A stretch of DNA of 61,644 nucleotides from Lachnospiraceae bacterium UBA1721 (GTDB lineage: Bacteria; Bacillota; Clostridia; Lachnospirales; Lachnospiraceae). Made by a program: the position numbers and the translations under genes. Shown one piece after another: positions 9,066 through 18,409 of this stretch; position 1 is the first letter of the stretch; each line of letters starts with the position of its first letter. Below the pieces are notes generated by a model. That model was not told the DNA's origin. It worked only from the letters and a program-made list of their open reading frames with translations, and did no database searches. Where the stretch lies: NCBI GenBank assembly GCA_002317155.1, contig DCIR01000071.1, positions 1 to 61,644 of the forward strand, read 5' to 3'.

Positions 9066-10316
9066 TCACTTAATCTTCGTCAATCCCTTTTTATCATCAC
9101 TTGCATACAATACCTTCAAAATAATAGGAGTACTGATGCTTGATACAATGATAAGAAGAATAACAGCGGTGAAGTATACGGGCTCAACCATTTTTACTGC
9201 GAGACCCTTCTGAGCAACGATAAGTGCAACCTCTCCTCGCGTCATCATTCCGACACCAATCTTAAGTGAATCCTTCCACTTAAATCTAAGTGCCTTAGAC
9301 ATAAGACCGCATCCGATAATCTTAGTTGCAAGAGCTACAACTACAAATCCTAAGCAGAATAAAAGAATCTCTGCATTAAGATCACTGATATCTGTTTTAA
9401 GTCCGATACTCGCAAAGAAAATAGGGCCAAACAACATATACGAGTTGGTATCCATTTTCTCGGCAATATATTCTGAGTCTTTGAGTGAACAAAGAATAAT
9501 ACCTGCTACATAAGCACCGGTAATATCTGCAATACCGAATAAGGTCTCTGCTGCCCATGCAAATACAAAGCAAAGTGCAAGTCCCAAAATAGGAATTCTT
9601 CTTGTATGAGGGAATCTAAAGTCTGCAAGCTTGAACAGCTTGTAAATTCCAAATCCCAATCCTGCGGCTAACGCAAAGAACAATACAGTCAGAATAATAA
9701 CTTTTACGAAAGAATTCATAGGATAGATACTATCAAGTACCTTCATAAGAAGTACACTTTCGCTTCCGGAGTCGGGATTCTTAAGACCGATTACAAATGT
9801 AAGTACAATAATACCTATTACGTCATCTATAATAGCGGCACTTAGTATCGTCTGACCTATTTCACCCTTAAGCTTACCCATCTCTTTAAGAGACTGCACA
9901 GTAATACTTACACTGGTTGCGGTCATTATTACACCGATGAAAATAGCTGAGAAGAATTTTTCATCTCCCCATACAGGCGGAATATGATAGAAAGTACTGT
10001 AAAGAACCGTTCCACCGATAAGAGGAATAAATACACCTGCACATGCAATAGCTAACGCCTTAGGTCCGGTCTTTATCAAATCCTTAAGATTAGTCTCGAG
10101 TCCGGCCGAGAACATCAAAAGCAATACACCAATCTCTGCCATCTGACTAAGAAAATCTGAAAGATTTACAATTTTAAGAACACTGGGTCCTATAAGCAAA
10201 CCGGCGATAATCTCACCTACTACCTGAGGTGCTTTAAGCTTTCTTGCAATCAGACCAAATAATTTTGCGAAAACGATAATGATAGCTAAATCTTTAAAGA
10301 TTTCAAACGCTTCCAT
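9066..10316 (-). CDS. Monovalent cation/proton antiporter, CPA2 family (NapA/KefB-like)
   Basis: A polytopic membrane protein (about 12 hydrophobic segments over 416 residues) of the Na+/H+ exchanger CPA2 type. Family landmarks are the N-terminal PQVVGEIIAGLLIGPSVL, FSAGLETNLKDL, and the ion-binding aspartate pair in SAAIIDDVIGIIVL. No C-terminal RCK/TrkA_N domain is attached, so it is not a KefB/C-type potassium efflux protein with nucleotide control. It probably contributes to sodium or pH homeostasis; the ion is not determinable. The gene stands alone, with terminators on both sides. Confidence 0.9.
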   Translation of the reverse strand: MEAFEIFKDLAIIIVFAKLFGLIARKLKAPQVVGEIIAGLLIGPSVLKIVNLSDFLSQMAEIGVLLLMFSAGLETNLKDLIKTGPKALAIACAGVFIPLIGGTVLYSTFYHIPPVWGDEKFFSAIFIGVIMTATSVSITVQSLKEMGKLKGEIGQTILSAAIIDDVIGIIVLTFVIGLKNPDSGSESVLLMKVLDSIYPMNSFVKVIILTVLFFALAAGLGFGIYKLFKLADFRFPHTRRIPILGLALCFVFAWAAETLFGIADITGAYVAGIILCSLKDSEYIAEKMDTNSYMLFGPIFFASIGLKTDISDLNAEILLFCLGFVVVALATKIIGCGLMSKALRFKWKDSLKIGVGMMTRGEVALIVAQKGLAVKMVEPVYFTAVILLIIVSSISTPIILKVLYASDDKKGLTKIK

Positions 10317-10628
10317 CTCTATTCATCTCCATTCAAAATAATGTAATACGCCTCAACTTCTTTTTTATATAATTAATATCCTATTAAGCGACAATGCTTA
10401 TATTATCATTTTTAACTTTTTTTTCAATGATAAAATAGGACAGTATTTTTGATTTTTTTTACTGTCTTTGTGTCATATTGCAAAAAACAGTATATGAATA
10501 GACAAAGTAAATTTCATATAACACAAAAATACCTCCATCTGCGTATAAATTACAAATGGAGGTACTCATTATTTATTAATTACGAATTTAAGATAATTAA
10601 AGATAACTATTGATTATTCAACGAAACT
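10317..10628. other. Intergenic region between antiporter and gyrA
   Basis: 312 bp without a convincing gene. It holds the gyrA terminator near its right end. An AT-looped inverted repeat, GACAGTA (10439-10445) with TACTGTC (10460-10466), lies upstream of the antiporter and could be part of its control region. The rest is AT-rich, with homopolymer runs. Confidence 0.6.
10525..10564 (-). terminator. Intrinsic terminator downstream of gyrA
   Basis: TACCTCCAT (10530-10538) pairs perfectly with ATGGAGGTA (10556-10564). Read on the minus strand, the stem is followed by a T-rich tract (10525-10529). It lies 65 bp past the gyrA stop. Confidence 0.8.
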
Positions 10629-13229
10629 TTATTCCTCAGAATTTTCTTCCTCAGACTCTTCGTGGAAGATTTTTGATTCTTCATCATCCTCTTCCTCAGC
10701 ATAGCTAATATCGGATTCTTCCTTGGTTTCCTCTACGATATTTTCCTCTGCTTCCTCAATATTATCAAATTCCTTCTCACCGTTAGAGATTCTGTCTCTT
10801 ACCTTAGCGGCACGAGCAATAGTTACTCCATCAGAGAGATTCATAAGCTTAACACCTGAAGTAATTCTGCTGAATGTATTGATATCAGATACATTAATTC
10901 TGATCATGATACCTTCTGTGGTCATCATAATGATTTCCTCAGTACCATCTACAGCCTTTACGCAGATTACATCACCTGTCTTCTCGATGATCTTATAACA
11001 CTTAAGACCCTTACCGCCTCTCTTCTGAACTGTAAACTCATCCATATTGGTGCGCTTACCATATCCCTTTTCAGAGATAAAGAGAAGCTCGGTGCCCTGG
11101 CTCATCTTCTGCATTCCGATGATTTCATCACCATCGTTGAGATTCATACCAATAACACCCATTGAAGATCTTCCGGTACGACGTACATCAGTCTCCTTGA
11201 AACGGATACACATACCCTGCTTGGTAACAAGGAAAATCTCACTGTCTGCATCAGTTGTCTTTACTTCTATAAGTTCATCATCCTCACGGATATTAATAGC
11301 AATGAGTCCGTTCTTTCTTACATGAGCAAACTCTGAAAGTAAAGTCTTCTTAACAATACCCTTCTTGGTAACCATGAAGAGATTTTTGATTTCCTGATAC
11401 TCCTGAACAGGGATCATAGCTGTAATCTTTTCACCGGGACTAAGCTGGAGAAGATTTACAATTGCCATACCTCTTGAAGTACGGCTTCCCTCAGGAATTT
11501 CATAAGCCTTAAGTCTGTATACACGACCAAGACTGGTGAAGAAGTTGAGATAGTGATGAGTAGTAGTCATCAACAGATCCTCAATGTAATCATCTTCGAT
11601 GGTCTGCATTCCCTTAATGCCCTTACCACCTCTGTGCTGAGCCTTGAAATTATCAGGAGACATTCTCTTGATATATCCAAGTCTGGTCATAGCGATAACT
11701 ACATTCTCACGAGGAATCATATCCTCATCAGCTATATCAAAGTCATCAAATCCGATTTGAGTACGACGATCATCACCGTACTTATCGCAGATTATCATCA
11801 TTTCGTCTTTAATTACTCCAAGCAAAAGCTTCTCATCAGCAAGAATAGACTTTAAGTAAGCTATTTTTGCCTGAAGTTCTTCATGCTCAGCCTGAAGCTT
11901 CTCTCTTTCCAAACCGGTCAGAGCTCTCAGACGCATATCTACGATAGCCTGAGCCTGAACATCATCAAGTTCAAAGCGAGCCATCAATCTTTCTTTAGCT
12001 TCCTGAGTATTCTGGCTGCTTCTGATAATAGAGATTACTTCATCTATAAAATCAAGTGCTTTGAGCAGACCCTGTAAAATATGGTCTCTCTCCTCAGCCT
12101 TATTTAAATCATACTTTGTACGTCTGGTAACAACTTCCTTCTGATGCTCGAGATAATACTTAAGCATTTCAAGGATATTCATAACCTTAGGCTGATTATG
12201 ATCAAGTGCGAGCATAATTACACCAAAGGTATCCTGCATCTGAGTATGCTTATAAAGCTGATTAAGAATTACGTTTGCATTGGCATCACGTCTTACTTCA
12301 ATAACAAGTCTTACACCTTCGCGGTTAGACTCATCACGAATACCGGTAATACCGTCTATCTTCTTAAGCTTAACAAGCTCAGCAATCTTCTGCTGAAGAT
12401 TTGCCTTATTAACCATATAAGGAAGCTCGGTAGCTACAATCTGAGTCTTACCGTTAGGAAGAGTCTCAATTTCAGTTAATGCTCTGACACGAATCTTACC
12501 TCTACCTGTTCTGTAAGCTTCTTCTATTCCTCTGTTTCCGAGAATGATACCACCGGTAGGAAAATCAGGACCCTTTATAATGTCCATAATTTCTTCTATC
12601 TCAGCTTCTCTTCCTTCTTCTACAAATACATCAATGATTTTTACTACAGCATTAATGACTTCTCTAAGATTATGGGGAGGAATATTAGACGCCATACCTA
12701 CCGCAATACCGGTTGTACCATTTACGAGAAGGTTGGGATAACGGCTGGGAAGTACTACAGGCTCACTCTCAGTTCCGTCGAAGTTGTCTACAAAATCAAC
12801 AGTATCCTTGTTGATATCTGCAAGCAGCTCCATACTGATTTTTGAAAGACGTGCCTCGGTATATCGCATCGCTGCGGCACCATCACCATCCATTGAACCG
12901 AAGTTACCGTGACCATCAACAAGAGGATATCTCATTGACCAGTCCTGAGCCATATTAACCAAAGCACCGTAGATAGAGCTGTCGCCGTGAGGGTGATATT
13001 TACCCATTGTATCACCAACGATACGAGCACTCTTACGATGAGGCTTATCGGGACCGTTATTCAATTCAATCATTGAATAAAGTACACGTCTCTGTACAGG
13101 TTTTAATCCGTCTCTGACATCAGGAAGCGCACGAGCTGCAATAACACTCATCGCATAATCGATATAGAATGATTCCATTCTCTCTTTTAAGTCTACTTCC
13201 TGAATTTTATCAAAAATTGTATCATCCAT
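10629..13229 (-). CDS. gyrA: DNA gyrase subunit A
   Basis: Gyrase A breaks and rejoins DNA in the A2B2 gyrase, introducing negative supercoils. The winged-helix breakage-reunion domain carries the catalytic Tyr123 in AAAMRYTEARL. The six-blade C-terminal domain has the GyrA box as QHRGGKG. The tail (about 806-866) is strongly acidic. At 866 residues it is slightly longer than the Bacillus enzyme because of this tail. In the quinolone-resistance region (HPHGDSSIYGALV), Ser84 is retained, while the position equivalent to E. coli Asp87 is Gly88. It follows gyrB by 98 bp in the dnaA-dnaN-recF-gyrB-gyrA series. Confidence 0.98.
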   Translation of the reverse strand: MDDTIFDKIQEVDLKERMESFYIDYAMSVIAARALPDVRDGLKPVQRRVLYSMIELNNGPDKPHRKSARIVGDTMGKYHPHGDSSIYGALVNMAQDWSMRYPLVDGHGNFGSMDGDGAAAMRYTEARLSKISMELLADINKDTVDFVDNFDGTESEPVVLPSRYPNLLVNGTTGIAVGMASNIPPHNLREVINAVVKIIDVFVEEGREAEIEEIMDIIKGPDFPTGGIILGNRGIEEAYRTGRGKIRVRALTEIETLPNGKTQIVATELPYMVNKANLQQKIAELVKLKKIDGITGIRDESNREGVRLVIEVRRDANANVILNQLYKHTQMQDTFGVIMLALDHNQPKVMNILEMLKYYLEHQKEVVTRRTKYDLNKAEERDHILQGLLKALDFIDEVISIIRSSQNTQEAKERLMARFELDDVQAQAIVDMRLRALTGLEREKLQAEHEELQAKIAYLKSILADEKLLLGVIKDEMMIICDKYGDDRRTQIGFDDFDIADEDMIPRENVVIAMTRLGYIKRMSPDNFKAQHRGGKGIKGMQTIEDDYIEDLLMTTTHHYLNFFTSLGRVYRLKAYEIPEGSRTSRGMAIVNLLQLSPGEKITAMIPVQEYQEIKNLFMVTKKGIVKKTLLSEFAHVRKNGLIAINIREDDELIEVKTTDADSEIFLVTKQGMCIRFKETDVRRTGRSSMGVIGMNLNDGDEIIGMQKMSQGTELLFISEKGYGKRTNMDEFTVQKRGGKGLKCYKIIEKTGDVICVKAVDGTEEIIMMTTEGIMIRINVSDINTFSRITSGVKLMNLSDGVTIARAAKVRDRISNGEKEFDNIEEAEENIVEETKEESDISYAEEEDDEESKIFHEESEEENSEE

Positions 13230-13327
13230 TAATTTTGTTCTCCGAGCTTATAACAAATAAGCTTCATTAACACAATTTAAATCAAATAATTACTTATAAG
13301 AATAATTAAAAATAAAACAATTCCGAT

Positions 13328-15496
13328 TTAGGTATCGAGAGTAGCAAACTTAGCATGTTCCTCGATAAATTCTCTTCTGGGCTCTACCTTATCACCCATA
13401 AGAGTAGTAAATGTTACATCTACTTCTGAAGAATATTCCTCATCATAATTTACTCTGAGAAGAATTCTTCTTTCGGGATCCATTGTAGTCTCCCAAAGCT
13501 GTTCGGCATCCATCTCTCCAAGACCCTTATAACGCTGAATCTTGTTACTTGTGTCTCTTCCTACTTCATTGAGGATTTTATCAAGCTCTTCATCACTGTA
13601 TGCATACCAAACTTTCTTATTTTTCTCGAGCTTATAAAGCGGAGGCTTAGCAAGATATACATGTCCCTGCTTAATAAGTTCGGGCATAAATCTGTAAATA
13701 AATGTAAGTAACAAAGTACTGATATGAGCACCATCAACGTCCGCATCAGTCATAAGAATAATCTTATTATATCGAAGCTTTGAAATATCAAAATCTTCGT
13801 TGATACCTGTACCAAATGCGGTAATCATTGCACGAATCTCGGCATTACCATAGACGTGATCAAGTCTTGCCTTTTCTACATTAAGGATTTTTCCTCTAAG
13901 AGGAAGAATTGCCTGAGTAGCTCTGCTTCTTGCGGTTTTTGCTGAACCACCCGCAGAGTCTCCCTCTACGATATAGATTTCGCAATTTTCAGGATTCTTA
14001 TCTGAACAATCGGCTAACTTGCCGGGCAATCCCATTCCGTCCAAAGCAGTCTTTCTTCTGGTGAGGTCTCTTGCTTTTCTAGCTGCCTCACGTGCTCGCT
14101 GTGCGAGCACCGATTTTTCACAGATTGAACGAGCCAGAGTAGGATTCTGCTCAAGATAAATAGTAAGCTTCTCAGCAACTACATTATCAACAGCTCCTCT
14201 TGCCTCACTGTTTCCAAGCTTCTGCTTGGTCTGACCTTCGAACTGAGGATCCTCAATCTTAACACTTATAATAGCGGTGAGTCCTTCGCGGATATCATCA
14301 CCTGAAAGACTGGGCTCACTATCCTTAAGAATCTTAGCCGCACGAGCATACTCATTAAAAGTCTTGGTTAATGCATTTCTAAATCCCTGGAGATGAGTAC
14401 CACCTTCAGGAGTATTAATATTATTTACAAAAGAAAATACACTTTCATTGAAAGAATCGTTATGCTGGAAAGCTACTTCAACATAAACTCCGTTTCTCTC
14501 ACCTTCAAAATAAAGAACATCCTCATAAAGAGCAGTTTTACTCTTATTAAGATACTGAACGTATTCCTTGATTCCACCTTCATAATGGAATTCACGCATC
14601 TTGCCTTTTTTCTCGACAGGCTTTTCATCGCTTGTATTTTCTACAGAACCACTTGCTGCTCCATTTTCATCAGATGAAGGTTCATATACTCCTTCTTCCT
14701 TCTGAGCTTCTACATCTGCTTCAGCTCTTCCGAGTAAAGTAGCAATCTGTGATACTTCAATGTCTTTACCAAGTGAAGCTTCCTTAGCTTCCTCAATCAT
14801 ACTGTCTGTAATAACAGATTTAGAATGTTCATCATCTCTTTCGTCTTTGAGAATAATTCTTAATCCCTTAGTAAGGAAAGCCATCTCACGAAGACGAACC
14901 TTTAAGATGTTATAATCAAATACTGTTGTCTCAGTAAAAATCTCTTTATCAGGAAGGAAAGTTACCTTTGTACCTGTCTCTTCAATAGGACAAGTTCCAA
15001 CCTGCTTAAGTGAATAGCATACCTTACCTCTTTCGTAACGCTGCTTATATACTATTCCACCCTGCTTAATCTCTACTTCAAGCCATTCTGAAAGTGCATT
15101 AACAACTGATGCACCTACACCATGAAGACCACCGGATACTTTATATCCTCCACCACCGAATTTTCCTCCGGCATGAAGAATTGTAAATACTACTTCAACG
15201 GCCGGAAGGCCGGCTTTACTATTAATACCAACAGGAATACCACGACCATTATCAATAACGGTAATCGAATTCTCATTGTTAATAATTACAGTAATGGTAT
15301 CGCAATATCCGGCAAGTGCCTCATCAACTGAATTATCTACAATTTCATATACAAGATGATGAAGACCACGGCTTGCAGTAGTACCAATATACATTCCGGG
15401 TCTTTTTCTAACCGCTTCAAGTCCTTCAAGAATCTGAATCTGGTCAGCACCATATTCATTTTCTACGACTGTATTGTTAAGACTCTCTTCGCTCAT
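13328..15496 (-). CDS. gyrB: DNA gyrase subunit B
   Basis: The ATPase subunit of gyrase. It shows the GHKL ATPase domain (EIVDNSVDEA, DNGRGIP, GGLHGVGASVVNAL), the transducer, and the TOPRIM domain (EGDSAGGSAK, DADVDGAHI) with a C-terminal GyrA-contact region ending in EFIEEHAKFATLDT. I placed the start at 15496 (MSEESLNN) because GGAGG lies 4 nt upstream; an ATG 24 codons earlier would add an unconserved hydrophobic stretch. The 722 residues exceed the usual about 640. The extra length is an insert of about 78 charged residues (223-300) between the strand ending KDERDD and REFHYEGGIKEYV. Confidence 0.97.
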   Translation of the reverse strand: MSEESLNNTVVENEYGADQIQILEGLEAVRKRPGMYIGTTASRGLHHLVYEIVDNSVDEALAGYCDTITVIINNENSITVIDNGRGIPVGINSKAGLPAVEVVFTILHAGGKFGGGGYKVSGGLHGVGASVVNALSEWLEVEIKQGGIVYKQRYERGKVCYSLKQVGTCPIEETGTKVTFLPDKEIFTETTVFDYNILKVRLREMAFLTKGLRIILKDERDDEHSKSVITDSMIEEAKEASLGKDIEVSQIATLLGRAEADVEAQKEEGVYEPSSDENGAASGSVENTSDEKPVEKKGKMREFHYEGGIKEYVQYLNKSKTALYEDVLYFEGERNGVYVEVAFQHNDSFNESVFSFVNNINTPEGGTHLQGFRNALTKTFNEYARAAKILKDSEPSLSGDDIREGLTAIISVKIEDPQFEGQTKQKLGNSEARGAVDNVVAEKLTIYLEQNPTLARSICEKSVLAQRAREAARKARDLTRRKTALDGMGLPGKLADCSDKNPENCEIYIVEGDSAGGSAKTARSRATQAILPLRGKILNVEKARLDHVYGNAEIRAMITAFGTGINEDFDISKLRYNKIILMTDADVDGAHISTLLLTFIYRFMPELIKQGHVYLAKPPLYKLEKNKKVWYAYSDEELDKILNEVGRDTSNKIQRYKGLGEMDAEQLWETTMDPERRILLRVNYDEEYSSEVDVTFTTLMGDKVEPRREFIEEHAKFATLDT

Positions 15497-15569
15497 AGTT
15501 CCTCCAAAATACTGCGACAAAACTAAAACAAATTTATACTTAAAAATAAAACAATTACTTAATAACAAA

Positions 15570-16658
15570 CTACTGTGACATAGGTTCTACCACACCGTTA
15601 CTTACCTTAAATACCTTATTAATCGTAAATCTGTCATTTACAAATTCTTCAAGACCGGTACATGTAATAATTGTCTGTATATCACCTATACTATCAAGCA
15701 GAAATTTCTGTCTGTTACTGTCAAGCTCTGACAAAACATCATCAAGAAGTAAAATAGGTGCATCATTATTGATATTTTTAACTATTTCTATTTCAGATAA
15801 CTTAAGAGACAAAGCAGCAGTTCTCTGCTGACCCTGCGATCCAAATTTTCTGATATCAATATCACCTACAATAAATCCAAAATCATCACGATGGGGACCA
15901 ACTGAAGTCATCTTAGATTTAATGTCTCTTGCCTGATTTTCCTTCAATTTATCAAGGAAATTTTCTTCATTAATATCAGGTTCATACACAATCTTAATTT
16001 CTTCTCTGTCACCTGATAATTTTTTATGAATATTAAAGATAATGTCATTTAACTGATCAACAAAAAGTCTTCGTCTCTCAATTATCTTATTACCATAGCT
16101 TACGAGCTGATCATCCCAAATCGGAAGAGTCTCTCTAAGCTGAGGATTAAAATACAAATCTTTTAATAACTGATTTCTCTGATTAACAATCTTATTGTAA
16201 TTATTGAGATTATAAAGATAAAAACTGTCCAGCTGGCAGAGCTCCATATCAACAAATCTACGTCTGTAGGCCGGTCCGTTTTTTATTATGTTTAAATCTT
16301 CAGGAGAAAAAAATACAACATTACATAAACCCATAAGATCGGCAGCTTTTTTTATCTTCTGTCCATCTATGGCTATACCTTTTGACTTTGACTTACGAAG
16401 ATGCATATCAACTCTGGTTTCAATATTATCTTTTTCAAGATAAGTTCTGATATGAGCTTCTTCACATCCAAATCTGACTATGTCACTATCATGACTTCCT
16501 TTATGAGACTTGGTAGTTGCGGCAACATAAATAGCTTCAAGAATATTTGTTTTACCTTGAGCATTATCACCAAATAAAATATTTGTGCCTTTGTCAAAAT
16601 CAAGCTGCAATGAAGTATAATTTCTATAATCTGAAAGCTCGATTGATTTAATAAGCAT
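15570..16658 (-). CDS. recF: DNA replication and repair protein RecF
   Basis: An SMC-like ATPase that helps load RecA at single-stranded gaps, acting with RecO and RecR. The N-terminal Walker A (LFGDNAQGKTNILEAIY) is in place, with the signature GSQGQQRTAALSLKLSEIE and Walker B (PILLLDDVLSELDSNR) near the C-terminus. The 362-residue length is typical. It starts 5 bp after yaaA and ends 73 bp before gyrB, the normal origin arrangement. Confidence 0.97.
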   Translation of the reverse strand: MLIKSIELSDYRNYTSLQLDFDKGTNILFGDNAQGKTNILEAIYVAATTKSHKGSHDSDIVRFGCEEAHIRTYLEKDNIETRVDMHLRKSKSKGIAIDGQKIKKAADLMGLCNVVFFSPEDLNIIKNGPAYRRRFVDMELCQLDSFYLYNLNNYNKIVNQRNQLLKDLYFNPQLRETLPIWDDQLVSYGNKIIERRRLFVDQLNDIIFNIHKKLSGDREEIKIVYEPDINEENFLDKLKENQARDIKSKMTSVGPHRDDFGFIVGDIDIRKFGSQGQQRTAALSLKLSEIEIVKNINNDAPILLLDDVLSELDSNRQKFLLDSIGDIQTIITCTGLEEFVNDRFTINKVFKVSNGVVEPMSQ

Positions 16659-16663
16659 TAAAA

Positions 16664-16882
16664 TTAGACCTTCTTCGCCACTATCTTTAACTGCTGTCCG
16701 TTATACTCAGCAATATCTCCGTCATAGAGTTTTTTTCCACGCTGAGTTTCTACTTCACCGTTTACTTTTACATAACCATCTTGAACAGCAAGCTTTGCAT
16801 CTACTCCGGTATCAACAAAACCGGCAAGCTTTAATGCCTGTCCAAGCTTAATAAATTCATCTCTAATAGTAACGTTTCTCAT
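16664..16882 (-). CDS. yaaA: S4-domain RNA-binding protein YaaA
   Basis: A 72-residue S4-like RNA-binding protein (RDEFIKLGQALKLAG, then DAKLAVQDGYVKVNGE). Homologues sit between dnaN and recF in most Firmicutes; the Bacillus protein (RlbA/YaaA) is linked to ribosome biogenesis. The start has AAAGGA upstream, and a perfect hairpin (16895-16911) lies immediately 5' of that ribosome site, which may tune its translation. It is 5 bp from recF. Confidence 0.92.
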   Translation of the reverse strand: MRNVTIRDEFIKLGQALKLAGFVDTGVDAKLAVQDGYVKVNGEVETQRGKKLYDGDIAEYNGQQLKIVAKKV

Positions 16883-16894
16883 TTTATGTCCTTT

Positions 16895-16911
16895 GCGACA
16901 CGAAGTGTCGC
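16895..16911 (-). promoter_or_regulatory. Hairpin abutting the yaaA ribosome-binding site
   Basis: GCGACAC-GAA-GTGTCGC is a perfect 7-bp stem with a 3-nt loop. It lies in the dnaN-yaaA gap, directly upstream of the Shine-Dalgarno sequence AAAGGA. No T-run follows, so it is not a good terminator. It may be an mRNA processing or translation-control element. Confidence 0.45.
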
Positions 16912-16973
16912 TGAAATTACTCTAAAAAATCTTTTAATAAAAATAATTATTTTATAAGAATAAAATATTCTTA

Positions 16974-18095
16974 TTACTGAACTGTAGTAAAGTTAACGGG
17001 AAGAACTACGTAAATATAACTTTCACTGCTGTTCTTAATAAAGCAAGGAGCTTTTGAATTAACCATGTAAAGGTCAATGTTCTCATCTTCAATTACTCTG
17101 AGAGCATCAAGCATGAACTTAGGATTGAAAGCAATCATAAGATCCTTACCTTCTTTTGTAATATCAAGATCTTCCTTCATACTACCAACGATTGAATTAA
17201 TCATCATTGTTACTACACCATCAGTAATATTAAGAATAATAGGCTTCTTATCTCCTTCTTTTACAAGAAGACAAGCTCTATCGATACAATCTACAAATTC
17301 TTTTCTGTTAACAGTAATCTTAGTCTCATAATTAGAAGAATTCATTTTATCAATATCAAAGAAGTTACCTTCAATAAGTCTTGATACAACCTTGGTTCTT
17401 CCAAACTCAAACATAATGTGATTGCTGCTGAATGAAATCTCTACATCATCCTCAGCACCACCATTAACAATCTTAGCTATTTCATTAAGACTCTTACCTG
17501 GTACAATTACCTTCTCAGCATCATATACATCTCTAAGCTGTAATCTTCTTATAGAAATACGATGTCCATCAAGTGATGAAAGTCTGATTGAATCTCCAAA
17601 TACTTCGAAAAGCTCACCCTTCATAGTCTGCTGTCCGGGAGTATCATCTCCATTATCAGCTACTGAGAAAATTGTCTGCTTAACAATATCTCTGAAATTC
17701 AACTGGCTTATAATAATAGAGTTCTGCTTTTCAATCTCGGGAAGATATGTATACTCTTCTCCTGATTTACCAAGAATAGTAAATTTTGCTTTTTCACAAG
17801 TAATAAGTGTTTTGTAATTAGCATCTACATCAATAGTGATATCACTATCAGGAAGCTTTCTTACGATTTCTGAGAATATTTTTGCTTCGAGAGCAACGAT
17901 ACCTCTTTCAATAATCTGTCCGTTAATGATAGTTTCGATACCAAGTTCTGTATCATTACCGGTAAGTGATATTTCATCTCTGGTTGTATCAATAAGAATA
18001 CATTCGAGAATAGACATTGTACTTCTGTTTGAAACTGCTTTTGAAACGATATTTACTCCGTTAAGAAGATCAGATTTACTGCATACGAATTTCAT
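16974..18095 (-). CDS. dnaN: DNA polymerase III sliding clamp (beta subunit)
   Basis: DnaN forms the ring-shaped dimeric clamp that tethers the replicative polymerase. The N-terminus MKFVCSKSDLLNGVNIVSKAVS, the central GKSLNEIAKI and the C-terminal YVVLPV are typical, and the three clamp folds are evident over 373 residues. I chose the start at 18095 (MKFV) because AAGGAG precedes it and homologues begin there; the longer reading from 18134 adds 13 unconserved residues. It is separated from dnaA by 314 bp of origin-like DNA. Confidence 0.97.
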   Translation of the reverse strand: MKFVCSKSDLLNGVNIVSKAVSNRSTMSILECILIDTTRDEISLTGNDTELGIETIINGQIIERGIVALEAKIFSEIVRKLPDSDITIDVDANYKTLITCEKAKFTILGKSGEEYTYLPEIEKQNSIIISQLNFRDIVKQTIFSVADNGDDTPGQQTMKGELFEVFGDSIRLSSLDGHRISIRRLQLRDVYDAEKVIVPGKSLNEIAKIVNGGAEDDVEISFSSNHIMFEFGRTKVVSRLIEGNFFDIDKMNSSNYETKITVNRKEFVDCIDRACLLVKEGDKKPIILNITDGVVTMMINSIVGSMKEDLDITKEGKDLMIAFNPKFMLDALRVIEDENIDLYMVNSKAPCFIKNSSESYIYVVLPVNFTTVQ

Positions 18096-18409
18096 GATTC
18101 CACTCACTCCTTGTATGAATAACAAAATCCACACCCTGCAAATATATAAATAAATAAAATACTATTAGTACTATTAGTATTAGGGGGTGTTTAAACTGTG
18201 AAAAACCATTATTATTATACTATTTATTTAGGAAAAATGGAATGAAAAACATGTGAATTGGTCTCATTTTTCGAATGAATAAGTATCATTCAATACACAG
18301 TACGTTAAAACACGTAAAATGCCTTAAAAAGGGTTATAAACACCAATCCACATGCTATTAGAAGTTAATTCAAGAGTTATGAACATAGATATATACATGC
18401 AAAAATTAA
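18096..18409. promoter_or_regulatory. dnaA-dnaN intergenic region: candidate unwinding half of a bipartite oriC
   Basis: Read on the minus strand from dnaA towards dnaN, there is a GC cluster (CACCCCC, 18183-18189), then a run of three-base steps of CTA/ATA/GTA type (18161-18182), then an AT-only stretch (18141-18160). This order matches the Bacillus subtilis basal unwinding system: DnaA boxes, GC cluster, DnaA-trio, AT-rich duplex. Between the GC cluster and dnaA there are only degenerate DnaA boxes, each with about two mismatches (for example near 18198, 18334, 18344 and 18378). The region must also carry the dnaN promoter. The unwinding role is inferred from position and pattern. Confidence 0.6.

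Noticed and set aside
10439..10466. Inverted repeat GACAGTA/TACTGTC as a terminator
   Set aside because: Its 14-nt loop is almost all T and it lies upstream of the antiporter rather than at a gene end; kept only as a possible operator.
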